DNA of 64,000 bases from Rhodoferax sp. OV413 (GTDB taxonomy: Bacteria > Pseudomonadota > Gammaproteobacteria > Burkholderiales > Burkholderiaceae_C), in the NCBI RefSeq assembly GCF_900104385.1, contig NZ_FNJA01000005.1, forward strand, positions 369,881-433,880. The letters run 5' to 3'. Below, piece by piece: positions 16,965 to 26,806 of the stretch. The translations under genes were made by a program, and so were the position numbers. Position 1 is the first letter of the stretch. Every line of letters starts with the position of its first letter. The notes beneath the pieces are model-generated. The model saw only the letters and a list, made by a program, of their open reading frames with translations. It did not search any database and was not told the origin of the DNA.

Positions 16965-17902
16965 GCCATGCTCCTGGTAATGAGTTGATCCACCGAACCG
17001 TCATGGACCAGGCCAAGAGCCTCGGCCTGCGGGGTAGCTAAAGGGGGGTAAGCCGCGAACAGCTTTTCGATGAAGGGGTCGGGCGCGTAGGTCACCAGGG
17101 CCCGGCGGTCCGCGCCGAAGCGCTGCGCCAGGGCCTCCACCACTTCGGCCACGGTCAGGCGCAACACCGGCATCTGGTAGCTGCGGCGGGCATACAGTCG
17201 GGCCGGGTCCACACAGGCGGCGTGCAGCAGGTTGTCGACACAGGCGCCGACCGATATCCACCAGGCCACGCCTTCGGGCGACACCGGCACGGTGATGGAC
17301 TCACCTCGGCCGAGCTTCCAGAACAGCTGGCTCATGAAGGCCGACATCATTCCGGCCCCGTCTCCCGGCCGCGCCACCACGCCGGGCAGGCGCAGCGAGC
17401 AGCCCTGCACCCAGCCCAGGCGCGAAGCATCTGCCACCAGATATTCGCCCATCAGCTTGTGCGCGCCGTAGGTCAGGGCCGGGGCGGGCAAGGTGGCTTC
17501 GTCGACCTGCGGCGGCAACTGCTCGCCATAGACGGCAACGGTGCTGGCGAACACAAAGCGCGGAGCTTTGGCTTGGCCGCGCAGATCTTCCAGCAAGCCC
17601 AGGGTCGCATCCAGATTGATGCTGCGGCCCAAGGCGTAGTTCTTCTCTGCCGCACCGCCGGGGATGCTGGCCAGATGGAATACCGCATCCACCGGACGCG
17701 CATAGGCTGCAGCACGCACGGCAGCATCGGCAATGCTGCCGGCGAACTGGGCCACGCGGGCATCGGCATGCGGCGCGTCGAAGCCCACGTCCATCAGGCT
17801 CATGCGCTGCACGGCCTGGCCGTTCAGGCCATCGGCCAGCAGCCGTTGAACCAGCGCCTGCCCGACAAAACCCTGTGCGCCGGTAACGACGACATGGCTC
17901 AT
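16961..17902 (-). CDS. NAD-dependent epimerase/dehydratase family protein (extended SDR)
   Basis: A 313-residue extended SDR. Cofactor motif TGAQGFVGQAL at the N-terminus, active site Ser in FASTVAVYG and YGAHK as Tyr/Lys. The style matches D-erythronate dehydrogenase (DenD)-like proteins, which oxidise hydroxy acids, but that assignment is tentative. It is coupled by ATGA overlap to the genes on both sides. It may act as a dehydrogenase on a pathway intermediate rather than as a sugar epimerase. Confidence 0.82.
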   Translation of the reverse strand: MSHVVVTGAQGFVGQALVQRLLADGLNGQAVQRMSLMDVGFDAPHADARVAQFAGSIADAAVRAAAYARPVDAVFHLASIPGGAAEKNYALGRSINLDATLGLLEDLRGQAKAPRFVFASTVAVYGEQLPPQVDEATLPAPALTYGAHKLMGEYLVADASRLGWVQGCSLRLPGVVARPGDGAGMMSAFMSQLFWKLGRGESITVPVSPEGVAWWISVGACVDNLLHAACVDPARLYARRSYQMPVLRLTVAEVVEALAQRFGADRRALVTYAPDPFIEKLFAAYPPLATPQAEALGLVHDGSVDQLITRSMA

Positions 17903-19746
17903 CGTTCGCCCCCTTTGCGGAAGGGCAGCGTCGCCAGGAAGGCCAGCTTGGACAGGCCCAGCATCTTCAAGCCCGCACGTGCCGAATCGGCGTCGAGCCG
18001 GGCTTCCATCGGCATGGTGCCGAAGCTCTTGCCCTTGATCACCAGCTCGTTGCCAACGCGGTTCATCGACTCGACGTGCATCAACTCTTCGTCGGCGGCG
18101 CCGCGCAGGATCATGCCTTCCTTCTTGGCAGCGGCGATGGTGGCGGGCACGCCGCTGTCTTGCCGGCTGCCACCCGCGACACTGCCGAAGTCCATGCCGA
18201 GCTGCTCGAACATCTTGATCGCCGTGGCCCGGCCGGCACCGTAGACCCCGCCGCCCGGATGCTGGAAAGGCCCGGCCAGGTACAGGCGCTCCACGCCCGG
18301 CACCGTGTACTGGCCCAGGTCGGGCGTGGGCCGGTGCCCGGCGCTCTGGTAGAAGTACGGCGCCACCCCATGCAAGTCGCCGCGCATCATGCTGTTGGGG
18401 CTGCTGCGCTCCAGGTCCAGCGGGCTGACGATGCTGCGGGCGATGATGTTGTCGCTGCTGAGGTTGCTGATGAACTTGCGGTAGTGCGCCAGCGACAGGT
18501 CGCCGATCTCTTCCTTCACGTCGTCCCACTGTCTACCATCGGCCAGCTTATAGGGCGCGAAGGTGATGCCGTGGAACATGCCTGCGCCGGGCGGCACCCG
18601 GGTCTTATCGCCTATGCTTTCGTCCCCGCCCGCGCACAGCCTGCGCGGCGTGATCAGGCCGCGCTTCAAGCCGTCGAAGTCTTCCAGCATCTCGTCGAGC
18701 TTGTCGGTCGCCATGAACTCCAGCATGGTCGCCAGGCCCACGTCCTTGTCGGCGTAGTAGCGCACGTTTTCCTTCAGGTCATAGTGGCTAACCATGATGG
18801 AGAACGGCGCCAGCGTGGCACGCTCGGCGCGTTTCATCACCGGCTCGGGCACCCCGTCCATGAACTTGCGCAGCACATGGGGGTGGATAGCGCCGATCAC
18901 CGCGTCACGTGCCATGATCTCCTCACCGCTGCTCAGGCGCAAACCCTTGGCGCGGCCATCGCTGGTGATGATCTTCGCCACCTCGGCATTGCAGCGCACT
19001 TCGCCGCCATGGCTCTCGATGCAGCGCACCAACGATTCGGTGAGCTTGCCACTGCCGCCGATGGGCTGGCTCACGCCGTAGGTGTGGATGATGCCGGGCA
19101 TCAGCAGCACGCCCATGCCGGTGCCCAGCTCATTGGGGGCCTGCAGGTTTTCGCTAACCAGGCGCAGCAAGTGGATCTTGATCTTGTCGCTCTCGTAGAG
19201 CTGGTTCACCAGGTCGAGGCAGTCACGATTCATGTAGTCCAGCATCAGCCTGCCTTCGTCGCTGCGGTCCAACATGGCCACCAGTTCGCCCAGCGGCGGT
19301 GGCGGCGAATACAGGCCGGGCATGAACATCTGCAGCACGCCCTGGCTCATCTTGACGAACGCGCGGTAGGTGTCGGCATCTTTTTGCGACACCTTGGAGA
19401 AGCATTCGCAGGTCTTGTCCACGTCCTTGTAGGTGTAGAGCACCGACTGGTCGGGGAAGATGGTGGCGTGCGGCACCGGCGAGTAGTGGTACTTCAGGCC
19501 ATGCTGGCTCAGCAAACCCAGCTCATCGTTGCGCAGCATGGGGTTGCCCTGAATCATGATGTGCACGCTGCTGTGCTCGTCGTGCCAGTAGCCGGGCGTG
19601 TTGAGCTGGCGCGTGGAGACCCCGCCGCCGGGGTAGCTCTTGCGCTCCAGCACCAGCACCTTCTTGCCGGCCTTGGCCAGATAGGCCGCGGCCACCAGGC
19701 CGTTGTGGCCGGCGCCCATGGCGACGATGTCGTAGTTGTTGCTCAT
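17899..19746 (-). CDS. phytoene desaturase-like FAD oxidoreductase
   Basis: A 615-residue flavoprotein. The FAD motif MGAGHNGLVAAAYLAKAGK lies at the N-terminus, followed by VLERKSYPGGGVS. The C-terminal FAD contact is LYLAGPFQHPGGGVYGAGR. This CrtI/amine-oxidase superfamily includes desaturases and dehydrogenases of hydrophobic molecules, not only carotenoids. It is about 70 residues longer than the family core, with a C-terminal tail (residues 540-615) containing AAKKEGMILRG. In this operon it probably oxidises a ring or side chain; there are no other carotenoid genes. Confidence 0.82.
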   Translation of the reverse strand: MSNNYDIVAMGAGHNGLVAAAYLAKAGKKVLVLERKSYPGGGVSTRQLNTPGYWHDEHSSVHIMIQGNPMLRNDELGLLSQHGLKYHYSPVPHATIFPDQSVLYTYKDVDKTCECFSKVSQKDADTYRAFVKMSQGVLQMFMPGLYSPPPPLGELVAMLDRSDEGRLMLDYMNRDCLDLVNQLYESDKIKIHLLRLVSENLQAPNELGTGMGVLLMPGIIHTYGVSQPIGGSGKLTESLVRCIESHGGEVRCNAEVAKIITSDGRAKGLRLSSGEEIMARDAVIGAIHPHVLRKFMDGVPEPVMKRAERATLAPFSIMVSHYDLKENVRYYADKDVGLATMLEFMATDKLDEMLEDFDGLKRGLITPRRLCAGGDESIGDKTRVPPGAGMFHGITFAPYKLADGRQWDDVKEEIGDLSLAHYRKFISNLSSDNIIARSIVSPLDLERSSPNSMMRGDLHGVAPYFYQSAGHRPTPDLGQYTVPGVERLYLAGPFQHPGGGVYGAGRATAIKMFEQLGMDFGSVAGGSRQDSGVPATIAAAKKEGMILRGAADEELMHVESMNRVGNELVIKGKSFGTMPMEARLDADSARAGLKMLGLSKLAFLATLPFRKGGER

Positions 19747-20738
19747 ATAGCGTCCTGTTGAGATGTCGCGACGAAGCGGTGCTCGATCGCCCCGAAGATG
19801 GATTGGCCTTGCGCATCCTGTACCTCGAAGCGCAGGCGGTCGCCGAACTTCAGGAACGGCGTGCTTGAGTCGCCGCTGTCGATTTTCTCCACCGCCCGGC
19901 GTTCGGCCAGGCAGGCTGAGCCCACGCTGCGGTGCGCCTGGTTGGATACCGTGCCCGAGCCCAGAATGGTGCCGGCGCGCAGATTACGGTTGTAGGCCAG
20001 GTGCGCCAGCAGTTCGCCAAAGCTCCAATCCATCTCGCGTCCGTTCGGGTGGCCGAACCACTCGCCGTTGCGGCTGACGTGCATGTCCAAGTGCACCCGC
20101 CCGCCATGCCAGGCGTCGCCGAGTTCGTCGGGCGTGACGGCCACCGGGCCGAACACGGTGGCAGGCTTGGCGTTTATCAAACCAAAGCCCATGCCCAGTT
20201 CACGGAACAAATGGGTGCGCATGCTGACGTCGTTGAGGATCATCAGCAGCCGGATCTTGCTTTCGCACTGCGTGGCGCTGCTGCCCATGGCGATGTCGTC
20301 GACGACAGCCGCAAACTCGCCTTCGAAGTCGCCGTTGTCGGCTTCGGTGGGAAACGGGTAGTCGTCGTAGGGGCCTGCAAAGTCGTCGCTCTGGCGCTGC
20401 ACCAGTATCGGAATGCCAGCGGTCTTCTTGATGCTGAGCTGGTAGGCCTGCTCCATGATCTTGCCGTGGTTGAGAAAGGCCGAGGCATCGACAAACTGGT
20501 GCGTGCGCGGCAGCGGCGCCATCGCCTGGGCGGGGTCGAAAGCAAAATCGACCAATGCCCGGCCGGCGTTCAGCAACTCGTAGAGCGACTGCAGGCCGGG
20601 TGCCGTAGCCGCCCAATGCTCGATGGCGTACTGCAGGGTGGGCGCAACAGACTCGGCGAAAGCGGCGCGGCGCAAATCTTTGGAGACCACGACCAGGCGG
20701 CCATCGCGGCTGCCGTCTTTGAGGGTGGCGAGTTTCAT
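19743..20738 (-). CDS. fumarylacetoacetate hydrolase-family protein
   Basis: A 331-residue FAH-superfamily enzyme. The metal-binding Glu cluster is at DFEGEFAAVVDDIAMG, and KPATVFGPVAVTPDELGDAW plus AGTILGSGTVSN are typical of the FAH fold. Family members hydrolyse C-C bonds in diketo acids or act as hydratases or decarboxylases in meta-cleavage pathways. It overlaps the next gene by 4 bases. It likely works on the ring-cleavage product; the precise reaction is unknown. Confidence 0.87.
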   Translation of the reverse strand: MKLATLKDGSRDGRLVVVSKDLRRAAFAESVAPTLQYAIEHWAATAPGLQSLYELLNAGRALVDFAFDPAQAMAPLPRTHQFVDASAFLNHGKIMEQAYQLSIKKTAGIPILVQRQSDDFAGPYDDYPFPTEADNGDFEGEFAAVVDDIAMGSSATQCESKIRLLMILNDVSMRTHLFRELGMGFGLINAKPATVFGPVAVTPDELGDAWHGGRVHLDMHVSRNGEWFGHPNGREMDWSFGELLAHLAYNRNLRAGTILGSGTVSNQAHRSVGSACLAERRAVEKIDSGDSSTPFLKFGDRLRFEVQDAQGQSIFGAIEHRFVATSQQDAI

Positions 20739-20755
20739 AAGATGTTTTTCTCGGT

Positions 20756-21523
20756 TTAGGCCAATGGGCGACCACCGTCCACGGGAATGACCGCGCCAGT
20801 GGTAAAGGTCAGATGGGTGGCGGCCGCCAGAACGGCAGCAGCCACTTCCTCGGGCAGGGCCAGGCGCTGCAGCGGCGTGCGGCCGGCCTGCTCGTTGCGC
20901 CAGGCCGGGTCCAGGGATTTGACGAAATCGGTATCGGCCAGACCCGGCGATACCGACAGCACGCGGATCTGCGGCGCCAGCGCGCGCGCCAGCGACTTGG
21001 TCATGTTGTCCAGCGCAGCCTTGGAGGCGCAGTACATGATGTTGCTGCCCATGGCGCTGACCGCCGCGATCGACGAGATGTTGACCACCAGGCCCGTGCC
21101 GCCCTCGGCGCGCGGCGCGGCCAGCAAGGGCTTCAGGGCCCGCACGGCCGCGAACGGGCCACGCACATTGGTCGTCAATATCTGGTCTATCAAGCTGTTA
21201 TCCAGACCATCCAGATCCGGATGAGCGACAAAGCGCGTGGTGCCGGCGCAGTTCACCAGGATGTCGCAGCGGCCGTAGCGGGCCTGCACTTCGGTCGCCA
21301 GCACTGCCAGGGCTGCGCTGTCCGTCACCGGTGCCTTGAGTGCCGCATGCGGCAGGTCCACGGCAGGCAGGCTGTCGACCAGCGCCTGCGCCGGCCCCTG
21401 CGAACTGTTGTAGCCCACCACCACGGCGCAACCGGCACCGGCCAGCCCGCGGCAAATCGCCTCGCCGATGCCGCCGGCACCGCCGGTGACCACGGCTACC
21501 TGGCCTTGCAACATACGCATCAT
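20756..21523 (-). CDS. short-chain dehydrogenase/reductase
   Basis: A 255-residue classical SDR: TGGAGGIG cofactor motif, VNCAG, catalytic Ser in NISSIAAVS, and YCASK for Tyr/Lys. The C-terminus IPVDGGRPLA is family-like. The start at 21523 is chosen because GAAGGTGAGC precedes it; two further ATGs lie 3 and 9 bases inside. This is the third SDR in the operon and, unlike the one at the far end, has an intact active site. Confidence 0.87.
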   Translation of the reverse strand: MMRMLQGQVAVVTGGAGGIGEAICRGLAGAGCAVVVGYNSSQGPAQALVDSLPAVDLPHAALKAPVTDSAALAVLATEVQARYGRCDILVNCAGTTRFVAHPDLDGLDNSLIDQILTTNVRGPFAAVRALKPLLAAPRAEGGTGLVVNISSIAAVSAMGSNIMYCASKAALDNMTKSLARALAPQIRVLSVSPGLADTDFVKSLDPAWRNEQAGRTPLQRLALPEEVAAAVLAAATHLTFTTGAVIPVDGGRPLA

Positions 21524-21533
21524 GCTCACCTTC

Positions 21534-22817
21534 TCAAGCAACGATTTTGAATCGACGAACACGGATATCCGCCTGCTCCTTGTGGCCGCTCATGTGCTCG
21601 TAGCCACATAGGCGCGAGCAATACTCGCCCACCGCCACCGAGGCTTCGTCGGTCAGCACGCGCTGGTAGGTATGGGTCTTGATGAACTTGCCCACCCACA
21701 GGCCGCCGGTGTAGCGCCCCGCACCTTGCGTGGGCAGGGTGTGGTTGGTGCCAATCACCTTGTCGCCGTAACTGACGTTGGTGCGATGGCCGAGGAACAG
21801 GCCACCGTAGTTGGTCATGCGCTGCAGGAACCAGTCCGGGTCCCGGGTCATGACTTGCACATGCTCGGAGCACAGGCGCTCGGACTCGGCCAGCATCTCC
21901 TCATCGGAGTCGCAGAGGATGATCTCGCCATAGTCGCGCCAGGAGACGCTGGCGATGGGTGCGGTGTCCAGGCGTGCCAGTACGGCTTCGATGGCGGCGG
22001 GCAGCTCGGCGGCGATTTTTTTGCTGGTGGTCAGGCAATAGGCGGGGGATGTGGGGCCGTGCTCGGCCTGGCCCAGCAGGTCCACGGCCACCAGTTCGGC
22101 ATCCACCGTGTCGTCGCAGATCACCATGGTCTCGGTCGGGCCGGCGAACAGGTCGATGCCGACGCGGCCGAACAACTGGCGCTTGGCTTCGGCCACATAG
22201 GCGTTGCCGGGGCCGACGATCATGTCCACGCCCTTGATGGTTTCCGTGCCGATGGCCATGGCGGCCACAGCCTGCACACCACCCAGGCAGTAGATCTCGT
22301 CCGCGCCGGCCAGGTGCATGGCGGCAACGATCTCGGGGCAGGGCTTGCCGTCGAACGGCGGAGCGCAGGCGATGATGCGCTTCACACCCGCCACCTTGGC
22401 GGTGAGCACACTCATGTGGGCCGAGGCGATCAGCGGGTACTTGCCGCCGGGGATGTAGCAGCCCACCGAGTTCATCGGGATGTTGCGGTGGCCGAGCACC
22501 ACGCCGGGCAGGGTTTCGATCTCCACGTCGTGCATGGAACTCTTCTGGATCTGCGCGAAGCGGCGTATCTGGGCCTGGGCGAATTGGATGTCGGCCAGCG
22601 CCTGCGGGCTGAGGGAGGCGATGCAGGCATCGATTTCGATCTGGCTCAGGCGGAAGCTCTCGGGCGACCATTTGTCGAACTTGGCGCTGTATTCGCGTAC
22701 CGCCGCGTCGCCACGGCTTTCGATGTCGCCGAGGATGCCTTCCACGGTGGCGCGCACTTGTGTGTTGATGTCGGCCTTGAACTGAGCAGGCTTACCGGTT
22801 TTGAGATGCTGGATCAT
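21534..22817 (-). CDS. histidinol dehydrogenase-like NAD oxidoreductase
   Basis: A 427-residue protein of the HisD superfamily. The conserved block [16 protein letters not shown] and the metal-site segment [15 protein letters not shown] (Gln and His) are present, as is SEHVQVMT carrying the catalytic Glu-His. Residues in [16 protein letters not shown] differ from true HisD and recall catabolic paralogues such as sulfopropanediol 3-dehydrogenase HpsN. No other his genes are nearby, so histidine synthesis is unlikely. It probably performs a two-step alcohol-to-acid oxidation in this pathway. Confidence 0.85.
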   Translation of the reverse strand: MIQHLKTGKPAQFKADINTQVRATVEGILGDIESRGDAAVREYSAKFDKWSPESFRLSQIEIDACIASLSPQALADIQFAQAQIRRFAQIQKSSMHDVEIETLPGVVLGHRNIPMNSVGCYIPGGKYPLIASAHMSVLTAKVAGVKRIIACAPPFDGKPCPEIVAAMHLAGADEIYCLGGVQAVAAMAIGTETIKGVDMIVGPGNAYVAEAKRQLFGRVGIDLFAGPTETMVICDDTVDAELVAVDLLGQAEHGPTSPAYCLTTSKKIAAELPAAIEAVLARLDTAPIASVSWRDYGEIILCDSDEEMLAESERLCSEHVQVMTRDPDWFLQRMTNYGGLFLGHRTNVSYGDKVIGTNHTLPTQGAGRYTGGLWVGKFIKTHTYQRVLTDEASVAVGEYCSRLCGYEHMSGHKEQADIRVRRFKIVA

Positions 22818-22850
22818 GGGGTTCTCCTATCAAAAATAAAAAGTGACGGC

Positions 22851-23318
22851 TCAGGCTGAGCGACCTGGGTGGCCTGGGTGGCCTGGGCGGGATTCAAAAG
22901 GCTGCAGAAACTCGATCAGGTTGCCCGCGCAGTCGCGCACAAAGGCCGTGGGGTTGCCGTCCACCGTCAGCTCGAAGGCAATGTCGGCCCCGGCGGCGCG
23001 CAGGGCCGTGACGGCAGCGGGCACATCCGGTACCTCGAAGCACATGTGCTTGTTGCCATGGGTCTTGAGGTCGAGATTCGGCGTGCGGCGGTCTTCGGGC
23101 AGCGCGGCCGCACCTTCGACCTCGAAGATCTCTATGCGAAAGCTGCCGCGTTTGACAAAGGCGATATGCGCCGGAATCTTGGCGATGAACACCCGCTCCT
23201 CCAGCGTGAAGCCGAGCATGCGTTCGTACCAGGCGATGGCCTCGCCCAGGTCGGGCACGCTGATGCCGAAATGGTGGGCCCGCAAGGGGCCAATGGCACA
23301 GGTCAGGGATTCGGTCAT
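22851..23318 (-). CDS. VOC/glyoxalase-family protein
   Basis: A 155-residue single-unit vicinal-oxygen-chelate protein. Candidate metal ligands are His in RAHHFGISVPD, His in NKHMCFEVPD and Glu in GNLIEFLQPF. It may be a dioxygenase, isomerase or lyase. The C-terminal tail (GHPGHPGRSA) comes from a short tandem repeat of about 9 bp in the DNA near 22863-22890, and may be a recent expansion. The ATG at 23318 is preferred to a TTG two codons earlier. Confidence 0.8.
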   Translation of the reverse strand: MTESLTCAIGPLRAHHFGISVPDLGEAIAWYERMLGFTLEERVFIAKIPAHIAFVKRGSFRIEIFEVEGAAALPEDRRTPNLDLKTHGNKHMCFEVPDVPAAVTALRAAGADIAFELTVDGNPTAFVRDCAGNLIEFLQPFESRPGHPGHPGRSA

Positions 23319-23330
23319 GGGCAATAGCTC

Positions 23331-25742
23331 TTAAGCGGGTTGCAGCACAGAAGCCACGGGTTGGGCCTGCGCCAAGGGCTTCAGCAGCCAGTGCGACAGG
23401 GCCGGCAGTACCAGCAAGGCGCCCAGCATGTTCCACAGGAACATGAAAGCCAGCAGCACGCCCATATCGGCCTGGAACTTAATCGGCGAAAACACCCAGG
23501 TGGCCACCGCCACGGCCAGGGTCAAACCGGTCAGCAGCACCACGCGCCCGGTGAAGTGCAGGGCCATCCGGTACGACTGGGCCAGGCTCGCGCCTTTACG
23601 TAGCTCAGCCAACATCACGCTCAGGATGTACAGCGCGTAGTCCACACCGATGCCCACACCCAGCGCAATCACCGGCAAGGTCGCCACCTTGACGCCCATG
23701 CCCAGCGCCACCATCAGCGCCTCGGCCAGCACCGAGGTCAGCATTAGCGGCAGCACGGCCACCAGTACCGCGCGCCAGGAGCGGAAGGTAACGAAGGCCA
23801 GCACCACCACGGCGGCATACACCAGGAACAGCATGCGGTGCCAGGCCTCGCGCACCACGATATTGGTGGCGGCCTCGACGCCGGCGCTGCCGGCTGCCAG
23901 CAGAAACTGGGCCTTGGCACCGTCGTTGGCGGCCGCGAAGCTGTTCACGCTGTCGACCACGGCGCTGAGCGTGGCGGCCTTATGGTCCTTCAGAAAGGCA
24001 TTGACGGTGAGCAGGCTGCAGGTCTCGTTGTACAGGCCGCGCGGTGCATTGCCGGTCACCATGTTCAGCATGGCCTGGTTCGGGATCAGCTCGAACCACT
24101 TGGGGTGGCCCTCGTTCAGACCGGCCAGCATCAGGCGGTTCAGGCGGGCCAGCGAGCTGGTGGACTCCACGCCGGGCAGTTGCCGCAGCTGCCATTCGAG
24201 CGCATCGACGCGCATCAGGGTGTCGTAGTCGGCACAGGCGCCGTCGGGGGTTTTAACCATCACCGCGAACACGTCGCTGCTGGCGCCATAGTGGGCGTTG
24301 ACAAAGCCGACATCCCGGTTGTAGCGCGAGTCGGCGCGCAGCTCGGGCGCACCCGGGTCCAGATCGCCAATGGCCAGATGCCGACTGACCGCAAAGCCGC
24401 CAACAGCCAGTGCCAGCGACGCCAGCACGGTGGGCAGGGCCCAGCGGCGCTCGGTGAAGCGCTCGATCGCATGCCAAAAACCACTGCGTTCATGCGCGCC
24501 CGCGGCGGCGAAGTCGCGTTCCGTCTGCGCACTACGCGCGGCCGCACCGGGGCTCACGCCGGTATAGCTGAGCAGGATCGGCAGCACGATCAGGTTGGTG
24601 AAGATCAACGCCGCCACGCCGATGCTGGCGGCAATCGCCAGCTCCTGGATCACGCGGATGTCGATGGCCAGCAGCACCGCAAAGCCCACGGCGTCGGCCA
24701 GCAGCGCGGTCAGCCCCGCCAGGAACAGGCGGCGGAAGGTGTAGCGCGCGGCAATCCACTTGGGTGTACCCCGGCCTATGTCCTGCATGATGCCGTTCAT
24801 CTTCTGTGCGCCGTGGCTCATGCCGATGGCAAACACCAGGAACGGCACCAGCATCGAGTACGGGTCCAGCGCATAGCCAAGCACCGGCAGCAGGCCGAGC
24901 TGCCAGACCACGGCGATCAGCGAGCTGGCCACCACCAGGGCGGTCGAGCGCAGGCAGCGGGTATAGCCGTAGACCATGGCCGCGGCGATCACGATCGCCA
25001 CCGCGAAGAAGCCCAGCACCTGGCGCAGCCCGGCGATCAGGTCGCCGACGATCTTGGCGAAGCCGGTGATGTGCACCGTGAGGCCCTTGGCTTCATATTC
25101 GGTGCGCAGCGCATCCAGCTGCTGCGACAGCGCCACGTAATCGAGCTTCTTGCCCGCCGCGTCCTGGGCCAGCAGGGGCAGAAAGATCACGCTCGACTGG
25201 CCATCGAAGGCGACGATCTGGCCGATCTCCCCCGAGCGCTGCACATTGGCGCGCAAGGCCTGCAGACTGTCGGCCTGGCCGTTGTAGCCGTCGGGCACCA
25301 CCGGGCCGCCTTCCAGCCCCTCTTCGGTGACACCGGTCCAGCGCATATTCGGCGTCCACAGCGACTTCATGGCCGCGCGGTCCACGCCGGGCATCAGGAA
25401 CAGCTTGTCGTTCAGGCTGCGCAGCGTCTCCAGGTAAGCCGCGTCGTAAATCTCCCCCTTGGGGTTAGCCACGGCGATGCGCACCGCATTGCCCAGGCCC
25501 TTGAGGTCGGCCTGATGCGCCATCCAGTTGGCGATGTAGGGGTGGCTTTGCGGAATGGTTTTTTCGTAGCTGGCGTTGAACTGCAAGCGCAAGGCCGACC
25601 ATCCGAGCAGCACCGTCACCATGGCGCATACCAGCAGCACCACACCGCGATGGTTGAACAGCGCGCGCTCCACCAGCGAGCCCGAGCGGGGGTCGAAGTC
25701 TTGCGCCAATTCGGCGGCGCTCATGGAAATTGCGGGTTTCAT
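23331..25742 (-). CDS. RND/MMPL-superfamily transporter
   Basis: An 803-residue inner-membrane protein with the RND plan: helix 1 (GVVLLVCAMVTVLLGWSALR), a large periplasmic loop, a block of five helices, a second loop, then a final helix block ending near LLKPLAQAQP. Family members of this MMPL-like branch occur beside DUF1329 and DUF1302 genes and are associated with movement of hydrophobic molecules such as sterols and terpenes. The ATG at 25742 overlaps the upstream stop by ATGA, so it is coupled to the YCF48-like gene. Confidence 0.87.
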   Translation of the reverse strand: MKPAISMSAAELAQDFDPRSGSLVERALFNHRGVVLLVCAMVTVLLGWSALRLQFNASYEKTIPQSHPYIANWMAHQADLKGLGNAVRIAVANPKGEIYDAAYLETLRSLNDKLFLMPGVDRAAMKSLWTPNMRWTGVTEEGLEGGPVVPDGYNGQADSLQALRANVQRSGEIGQIVAFDGQSSVIFLPLLAQDAAGKKLDYVALSQQLDALRTEYEAKGLTVHITGFAKIVGDLIAGLRQVLGFFAVAIVIAAAMVYGYTRCLRSTALVVASSLIAVVWQLGLLPVLGYALDPYSMLVPFLVFAIGMSHGAQKMNGIMQDIGRGTPKWIAARYTFRRLFLAGLTALLADAVGFAVLLAIDIRVIQELAIAASIGVAALIFTNLIVLPILLSYTGVSPGAAARSAQTERDFAAAGAHERSGFWHAIERFTERRWALPTVLASLALAVGGFAVSRHLAIGDLDPGAPELRADSRYNRDVGFVNAHYGASSDVFAVMVKTPDGACADYDTLMRVDALEWQLRQLPGVESTSSLARLNRLMLAGLNEGHPKWFELIPNQAMLNMVTGNAPRGLYNETCSLLTVNAFLKDHKAATLSAVVDSVNSFAAANDGAKAQFLLAAGSAGVEAATNIVVREAWHRMLFLVYAAVVVLAFVTFRSWRAVLVAVLPLMLTSVLAEALMVALGMGVKVATLPVIALGVGIGVDYALYILSVMLAELRKGASLAQSYRMALHFTGRVVLLTGLTLAVAVATWVFSPIKFQADMGVLLAFMFLWNMLGALLVLPALSHWLLKPLAQAQPVASVLQPA

Positions 25743-26791
25743 GGTGTCACTCTGGCAATGCCGTTCCAGCCCGCCATCAGCAGCGTGCCGTCGGCCAGCC
25801 GCAGCAGGCTGGCGGGTTGTTGGGAGCTGCTGGTGCGAACCAGCCTGAGCCGGTTGCTGCCGACCTCGGGCGTCAGCAGCTGCCCGGCCTGGTTGGCCAG
25901 CCATACCGCTTGCGTGCCTTGGCCCCCCTGGGTATCACGCAGCAGCCCCGTCACGCTGACGGGCGCCGGGTTGGCCAGCGCGGTCCAGCTTCTGCCGCTG
26001 TCGGTGCTGCGCAGCACATTGCCACGCAGCCCGGCGACCAGCCAGGCCCCGCTGGCTTCGATCGTCACGCCGAAGTAGCTGCCAGCGTAGGGTGTGGCGA
26101 TGCGCTCGAAGTGCTGGCCACCGTCGGCCGAGTGCAGCAGCAGGCCTTGCTCGCCCACCAGCAGCAGCTGCGCGCCATCGCGGTACAGGGCGTAGAGATG
26201 CGCGACCTTGGGGTTGTCCAGGCGTGATGCAATGGCCTGCCAGGTGGCACCGCCGTCCAGCGTCTGCAACAGGATATTGAAAGCCCCGGCCACCAGGCCT
26301 TCGCGCTCGTTCACAAAGTGCATGGTCAGCAAGGGCTTGTCGGCGCCCTCCTGCACCATGCGCAGGGCTTCGGTCTGGTTTTTCGTGCTGCCATGGGCCT
26401 GGGCGTCCTGCAGCATCAGCTTGGCGACGCCACGGCCGTCGAGCTGGCGGCTCCAGTGCTCGCCGCCATCCTCGCTCTTCAGCACTACGCCGTAATGCCC
26501 GACGGCCCAGCCGGTGCGCGCATTGACGAATTGCACCGCGGTCAGGGTGACGCTGACCGGCACGCTGGCGGCTTGCCGCCAGCTCAAGCCGGCGTCATCC
26601 GACAGCAGCACGGCACCGCGCTCGCCGACTGCCACCACGCGCGAGCCCGCCTGGGCCAGGCCGAGCAGGGCCGCCTGGTTCACCTGGCGCAAGACCGTCG
26701 CCGGGCGCTCCAAGGGAACGGGCAAGCCGGCCTGGGCCAGTGCTGCCACCCCTGCCAGGGCCAGGCCCAGCAAAAACTTCGAACGGGACAT
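25739..26791 (-). CDS. YCF48-like beta-propeller protein, exported
   Basis: A 350-residue protein with a signal peptide (KFLLGLALAGVAALAQA, cleavage about residue 21) followed by repeated blades rich in the Asp-box-like motif: LLSDDAGLSWRQ, LKSEDGGEHWSR, LQTLDGGATWQA, LHSADGGQHFER and LRSTDSGRSWTA. This resembles the photosystem II stability factor YCF48 family, which in non-phototrophs is a periplasmic partner of RND/DUF1302 transport sets. Its exact job is unknown. Confidence 0.85.
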   Translation of the reverse strand: MSRSKFLLGLALAGVAALAQAGLPVPLERPATVLRQVNQAALLGLAQAGSRVVAVGERGAVLLSDDAGLSWRQAASVPVSVTLTAVQFVNARTGWAVGHYGVVLKSEDGGEHWSRQLDGRGVAKLMLQDAQAHGSTKNQTEALRMVQEGADKPLLTMHFVNEREGLVAGAFNILLQTLDGGATWQAIASRLDNPKVAHLYALYRDGAQLLLVGEQGLLLHSADGGQHFERIATPYAGSYFGVTIEASGAWLVAGLRGNVLRSTDSGRSWTALANPAPVSVTGLLRDTQGGQGTQAVWLANQAGQLLTPEVGSNRLRLVRTSSSQQPASLLRLADGTLLMAGWNGIARVTP

Positions 26792-26806
26792 GGTTTCGGC
26801 CCGGTT

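Noticed and set aside
17899..19746. Carotenoid biosynthesis
   Set aside because: Only the desaturase-like protein is present; no phytoene synthase, GGPP synthase or cyclase lies nearby.
18076..19761. A 561-residue plus-strand frame opposite the phytoene-desaturase-like gene
   Set aside because: It is rich in His, Gln, Ala and Val as expected for an antisense frame of GC-rich coding DNA, and the minus-strand gene has clear FAD motifs.
21534..22817. Histidine-biosynthesis hisD
   Set aside because: No other his gene is nearby, and the gene is embedded in a catabolic run with start and stop codons tightly spaced to its neighbours.
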